Shown here: positions 22,996 through 25,633 of the stretch, piece by piece
How the letters are laid out: every line of letters begins with the position of its first letter
How positions within the stretch are numbered: position 1 is the stretch's first letter
Source: Syntrophomonas sp. UBA4911
GTDB lineage: Bacteria; Bacillota; Syntrophomonadia; Syntrophomonadales; Syntrophomonadaceae
Direction: 5' to 3'
DNA: 25,633 nucleotides
Assembly: GCA_002398105.1 (NCBI GenBank)
Contig: DHCD01000091.1
Location: 28,125 to 53,757, forward strand
The notes under the pieces: generated by a model
Database searches by the model: none
Told to the model about the DNA's origin: nothing
What the model saw: the letters and a program-made list of their open reading frames with translations, nothing else
Made by a program: the position numbers and the translations under genes

Positions 22996-23679
22996 ATGAT
23001 TATTCAGCAGCCCAAGGTGCTGATTCCCGGGAATGCTCTGGGGAAAGAGATCCTCTTGCGTCTGGAACGTTATGCCCGGGTTTGTTATAAGTCAGAAGAT
23101 AAAATGCCTGCCGGGGGCAATCCGGATTTTTTAAAAAGCAAACTCAAAATAGGGCATGAATCAATCATAGAACATGAAAAAGCCACGGTATTGTTCATTA
23201 TTGACCGGGGCATATCACATGAGATAGTCCGGCACCGCATAGCTGCTTACAGCCAGGAGTCAACCCGCTATTGCCGCTATAGTAAGGATAGATTCGGTAA
23301 TGAAATTGCGGTTATTGAACCCTACTTTTTCCTGGATGACGAGGTTGCCTACCAGCAGTGGAAGGATGCCTGCCAGGCAGCCGAAAAGGGTTACATGACT
23401 TTACTGCAAGCCGGGCGTTCAGCCCAGGAGGCCCGTTCAGTGCTGCCCAATTCGTTAAAAACAGAGCTGGTGGTTACATACAATATGAGAGAATGGCGCC
23501 ACTTTTTCCGTCTGCGCTGCGATCCTGCCGCCCATCCCCAGATGAGACAGGTGGCTATACCCCTGTTGCGCTATTTTCAGGGACAAATGCCCGGTCTTTA
23601 TGATGATATAGCCTATGACCGCTCCTTTCCGGAAAGGCATTATGCCCGGATAGTCATAACCGACGATTTGTTTAACTAA
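22996..23679 (+). CDS. thyX: ThyX, FAD-dependent thymidylate synthase
   Basis: ThyX methylates dUMP to dTMP using methylenetetrahydrofolate, FAD and NADPH, replacing ThyA. The ThyX motif RHRIAAYSQES (RHRX7S at residues 79-89) is exact. GHESIIEHEKATVLFIIDRG precedes it in the usual place, and RSVLPNSLKTELVVTYNMREW and RCDPAAHPQMRQVA follow. I set the start at ATG 22996, which is preceded by GAGGAGG at 22980-22986. An upstream in-frame ATG at 22978 overlaps that ribosome site and has none of its own. The protein is then 227 residues. B. subtilis has no gene here between mrnC and rlmB. It is probably cotranscribed with rlmB, 22 bases downstream. Confidence 0.96.
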   Translation: MIIQQPKVLIPGNALGKEILLRLERYARVCYKSEDKMPAGGNPDFLKSKLKIGHESIIEHEKATVLFIIDRGISHEIVRHRIAAYSQESTRYCRYSKDRFGNEIAVIEPYFFLDDEVAYQQWKDACQAAEKGYMTLLQAGRSAQEARSVLPNSLKTELVVTYNMREWRHFFRLRCDPAAHPQMRQVAIPLLRYFQGQMPGLYDDIAYDRSFPERHYARIVITDDLFN

Positions 23680-23701
23680 GACGCGGGAGAAAATACTGCT
23701 T

Positions 23702-24451
23702 ATGAAAGAAAAACTAGCTGGGGTCAATAGTATTATGGAGGCCTTAAAAGGCCAGCGTAAAATTGACAGGATATATGTGCTTGACACCCGTCAGGACAAA
23801 AGAACCGGGGAACTGGTACGTTTAGCTGAAAAAAAAGGGATTTATATTCAATATGTTCGGAGACAGCAGCTGGATCAAATGAGTGGCTTGGTTAATCACC
23901 AGGGGGTATTGGCCCTGGTGGAGAGTTATAAATATGCCGATCTGGATCAGGTCTGGCAGTTGGCGGCAAAGCGGGGAGAGGATCCCTTCATTCTTATCCT
24001 GGACGGCCTGGAGGATCCTCAGAATCTGGGCTCAATCATTCGTACAGCCGAATGTGCAGGGGTGCATGGCATAATCATCCCCCGTCATGGTTCGGCCCAG
24101 GTGAGCGAGGGTGTGGCCCGGGCTTCTGCCGGTGCGGTTGAGCATGTCTTACTGGTACAGGAGACTAACCTGGTCTCTGCCATTAAGAACCTGAAGCAGA
24201 AAGGATTGTGGATTGCCGGGGCTGACATGGCTGCCGAAAACGACTGTTTTTCAATTTCTTTTCCCGTGCCCCTGGCTTTGGTTATTGGCTCAGAGGGCAA
24301 AGGCATCCGCAGGTTGGTAAAAGAAAACTGCGATCTTCTGGTCAGGATACCTCTGCGGGGCAAACTGCAATCGCTTAATGCATCAGTTTCAGCCGCTGTG
24401 CTAATTTATGAAGTGTTGCGGCAAAGGGGAAAACAGGAAAAAACGTGCTAA
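23702..24451 (+). CDS. rlmB: RlmB-type 23S rRNA (guanosine-2'-O-)-methyltransferase (YacO)
   Basis: A TrmH/SpoU-family SPOUT enzyme expected to 2'-O-methylate a guanosine in 23S rRNA using S-adenosylmethionine. The 249 residues comprise an L30e-like substrate-binding domain (about 1-75, GVNSIMEALKG, LVNHQGVLALVE) and a knotted SPOUT domain. Its three motifs are LEDPQNLGSIIRTAECAG (N108, R114), VIGSEGKGI (G196-G201) and PLRGKLQSLNASVSAAVLIY. ATG at 23702 has only a modest ribosome site (CGGGAGA). It matches yacO of the B. subtilis cluster. The nuclease gene yacP that normally follows is missing. A 179-base intergenic region with the sigH promoter comes next. The exact target nucleotide cannot be read from sequence. 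Confidence 0.93.
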   Translation: MKEKLAGVNSIMEALKGQRKIDRIYVLDTRQDKRTGELVRLAEKKGIYIQYVRRQQLDQMSGLVNHQGVLALVESYKYADLDQVWQLAAKRGEDPFILILDGLEDPQNLGSIIRTAECAGVHGIIIPRHGSAQVSEGVARASAGAVEHVLLVQETNLVSAIKNLKQKGLWIAGADMAAENDCFSISFPVPLALVIGSEGKGIRRLVKENCDLLVRIPLRGKLQSLNASVSAAVLIYEVLRQRGKQEKTC

Positions 24452-24533
24452 TCTTATCTTAGTGAAGCAAGCAATGGGCTGAAGCTTATTGGCAGAAGCG
24501 GCTTGATTTATCCTAACCCGCTGTACTATTGGC

Positions 24534-24562
24534 TTGACGTAGCTCAGCATGGTAGCTATAAT
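24534..24562 (+). promoter_or_regulatory. sigma-A promoter for sigH
   Basis: TTGACG (24534-24539), a 17-base spacer and a perfect TATAAT (24557-24562), about 70 bases before the sigH start. The spacer reads like a tRNA D-arm (GTAGCTCAGCATGGTAGC). Confidence 0.78.
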
Positions 24563-24630
24563 AAATTTGGGGTACACTTCAGAATATCAATTTTATAATT
24601 ATAAATAACAACTATTATGGAGGCGATTGA

Positions 24631-25284
24631 ATGCCTAATTCTATCGCTGCTGCTCAAAAAATATTTCTTGCTTATACGGAAATGACTGATGAAGAAATAG
24701 TGGATCTGGCCCAACAGGGAGATCAATTTGCGGTTGAGTTTCTGGTAGATAAATATAAAAATTTTGTCAGGGCCAAGGCAAGGTCATACTTCCTTATAGG
24801 GGCGGATAAGGAAGACATTATCCAGGAAGGGATGATAGGCCTATTTAAAGCCATCCGCGACTATAAACTGGACAAACTCACCTCATTCCGCGCCTTTGCC
24901 GAATTATGCATAACCCGGCAAATTATTACTGCAATCAAAACCGCAACCCGGCAAAAACATATTCCTCTCAATTCTTATGTCTCACTTAACAAGCCCATTT
25001 ACGATGAAGAGTCAGACCGGACCCTCATAGACATACTGTCTACCACCAGGATCACCAATCCTGAAGATATAATCATCAGTCGGGAAGAATTTATATTTAT
25101 TGAGAAAAAAATGGGCGAAATACTTAGTTCTTTGGAATGGAAAGTTCTTATGGCTTATTTGGAGGGGAAGTCCTACCAGGAGATTGCGGTCGATCTGAAA
25201 AGACATGTAAAATCTATTGATAATGCCCTGCAAAGGGTAAAACGCAAGTTGGAAAAATATTTGGAAGATAGGAACGACCTTTAA
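24631..25284 (+). CDS. sigH: SigH, RNA polymerase sigma-30 factor
   Basis: SigH is a sigma-70-family factor for the transition state and early sporulation. In B. subtilis it drives spo0A, spo0F, spoIIA and ftsAZ promoters. The 217-residue product has region 2 (DEEIVDLAQQGDQFAVEFLV, IIQEGMIGLFKAIRDY with the -10-recognising helix, and FRAFAELCITRQIITAIK) and region 4 (LSSLEWKVLMAYLEGKSYQE, then DLKRHVKSIDNALQRVKRKL). ATG at 24631 follows TGGAGGCG. The gene closes the conserved block, as in B. subtilis, and is followed by tRNA genes. The 144 bases after it contain a hairpin-like AAGGCTTAAAGCCTT without a T run, so a terminator is not evident. Confidence 0.95.
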   Translation: MPNSIAAAQKIFLAYTEMTDEEIVDLAQQGDQFAVEFLVDKYKNFVRAKARSYFLIGADKEDIIQEGMIGLFKAIRDYKLDKLTSFRAFAELCITRQIITAIKTATRQKHIPLNSYVSLNKPIYDEESDRTLIDILSTTRITNPEDIIISREEFIFIEKKMGEILSSLEWKVLMAYLEGKSYQEIAVDLKRHVKSIDNALQRVKRKLEKYLEDRNDL

Positions 25285-25387
25285 CGGCCCTGCCCAGACA
25301 GATTTACCCGCGCCAGCAGTAAGGCTTAAAGCCTTGCTAATCTAAAACCTGCCAGATATTTTGCCGATTAAAACCTTTGAGCAGCTA

Positions 25388-25416
25388 TTGACTTTGATTT
25401 TCGCAGAGTATAAAAT
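25388..25416 (+). promoter_or_regulatory. promoter of the tRNA cluster
   Basis: TTGACT (25388-25393), a 17-base spacer and TAAAAT (25411-25416), about 12 bases before tRNA-Thr. TATAAA at 25409 is an overlapping alternative -10. Confidence 0.68.
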
Positions 25417-25428
25417 ATTACTTGCTGA

Positions 25429-25504
25429 GCCGAGCTAGCTCAATCGGTAGAGCAGCTGATTTGTAATCAGCAGGTTGCGGGTTCAAGTCCTGTGCTCGGC
25501 TCCA
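25429..25504 (+). tRNA. tRNA-Thr (anticodon TGT)
   Basis: 76 bases including encoded CCA. Acceptor GCCGAGC pairs with GCTCGGC. The D-arm is GCTCAATCGGTAGAGC, the anticodon stem GCTGA/TCAGC with TGT at 25462-25464, and the T-arm contains GGTTCAAGTCC. All arms are well formed. Confidence 0.96.
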
Positions 25505-25517
25505 GGTGAACAATTAA

Positions 25518-25602
25518 GGAGGGATACCCAAGCGGCCAAAGGGGGCAGACTGTAAATCTGTTGGCGACGCCTTCGAAGGTTCGAATCCTTCTCCCTCCAC
25601 CA
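25518..25602 (+). tRNA. tRNA-Tyr (anticodon GTA)
   Basis: 85 bases including CCA. The acceptor is GGAGGGA with TCCCTCC. The anticodon stem GCAGA/TCTGT encloses GTA at 25552-25554. A long variable arm (GGCGACGCC) typical of bacterial tRNA-Tyr is present, and GGTTCGAATCC lies in the T-arm. Confidence 0.96.
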
Positions 25603-25609
25603 TCAATAT

Positions 25610-25633
25610 CGCGGGATGGAGCAGTTGGTAGCT
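25610..25633 (+). tRNA. 5' part of an initiator-type tRNA-Met (cut by the window end)
   Basis: CGCGGGATGGAGCAGTTGGTAGCT matches the acceptor 5' strand and D-arm of bacterial tRNA-fMet (CGCGGGGTGGAGCAG...). The anticodon is outside the window, so the identity rests on the start alone. It lies 7 bases after tRNA-Tyr. Confidence 0.72.

Noticed and set aside
25315..25340. AAGGCTTAAAGCCTT hairpin after sigH as a terminator.
   Set aside because: The stem is acceptable but no run of T follows, so termination is not supported.

Overview
The window looks like chromosome from an endospore-forming, flagellated member of the Clostridia. The evidence is the sporulation genes spoIID and spoIIID, a flagellar rod/hook gene, CtsR/McsA/McsB/ClpC heat-shock control, SigH, a T-box leader, and clear Shine-Dalgarno sites with frequent TTG starts. 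Overall protein flavour and gene order recall Syntrophomonas-type syntrophic Clostridia, but that is an impression and not a database result. Every gene but one lies on the + strand.

Layout. Positions 1-5337 hold the end of murA, spoIID, spoIIID, an MreB/Mbl actin homologue, a flagellar rod/hook protein and a TagA/WecG-type glycosyltransferase. Positions 5364-7493 encode a 709-residue FtsA-like ATPase with a long C-terminal extension built from repeated VNG-type beta modules. Positions 7600-14940 carry ctsR-mcsA-mcsB-clpC and then radA-disA. A single minus-strand gene of unknown function (15205-15666) follows. Positions 15874-24451 carry yacL-ispD-ispF, gltX, a T-box-controlled cysE-cysS-mrnC group, and thyX-rlmB. 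Then come sigH and a tRNA cluster (Thr, Tyr, the start of an initiator Met) that runs off the end. From ctsR to sigH the order is that of the Bacillus subtilis ctsR-sigH block. Exceptions are the unknown minus-strand gene, the added thyX, and the absence of a yacP homologue between rlmB and sigH.

How the genes fit together. The left part concerns envelope and cell shape (murA, mreB, tagA, the FtsA-like protein) and sporulation. The middle is protein quality control: the CtsR repressor, its McsA/McsB kinase pair and the ClpC unfoldase. It also holds DNA repair and c-di-AMP signalling (radA, disA). The right part makes isoprenoid precursors (ispD, ispF), Glu- and Cys-tRNA, cysteine precursor (cysE), 23S rRNA processing and modification enzymes (mrnC, rlmB), dTMP (thyX) and SigH.

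I see no phage, insertion sequence, CRISPR array or defence island, and no wholly new multi-gene system. The features most worth a second look are: (i) a family of about 200-bp interspersed palindromic repeats (three copies plus a fragment); (ii) the FtsA-like ATPase with its repeated C-terminal domain; (iii) a tandemly duplicated C-terminal module in CysS; (iv) an altered glycine loop in CtsR; (v) the unknown four-cysteine protein encoded opposite to its neighbours.
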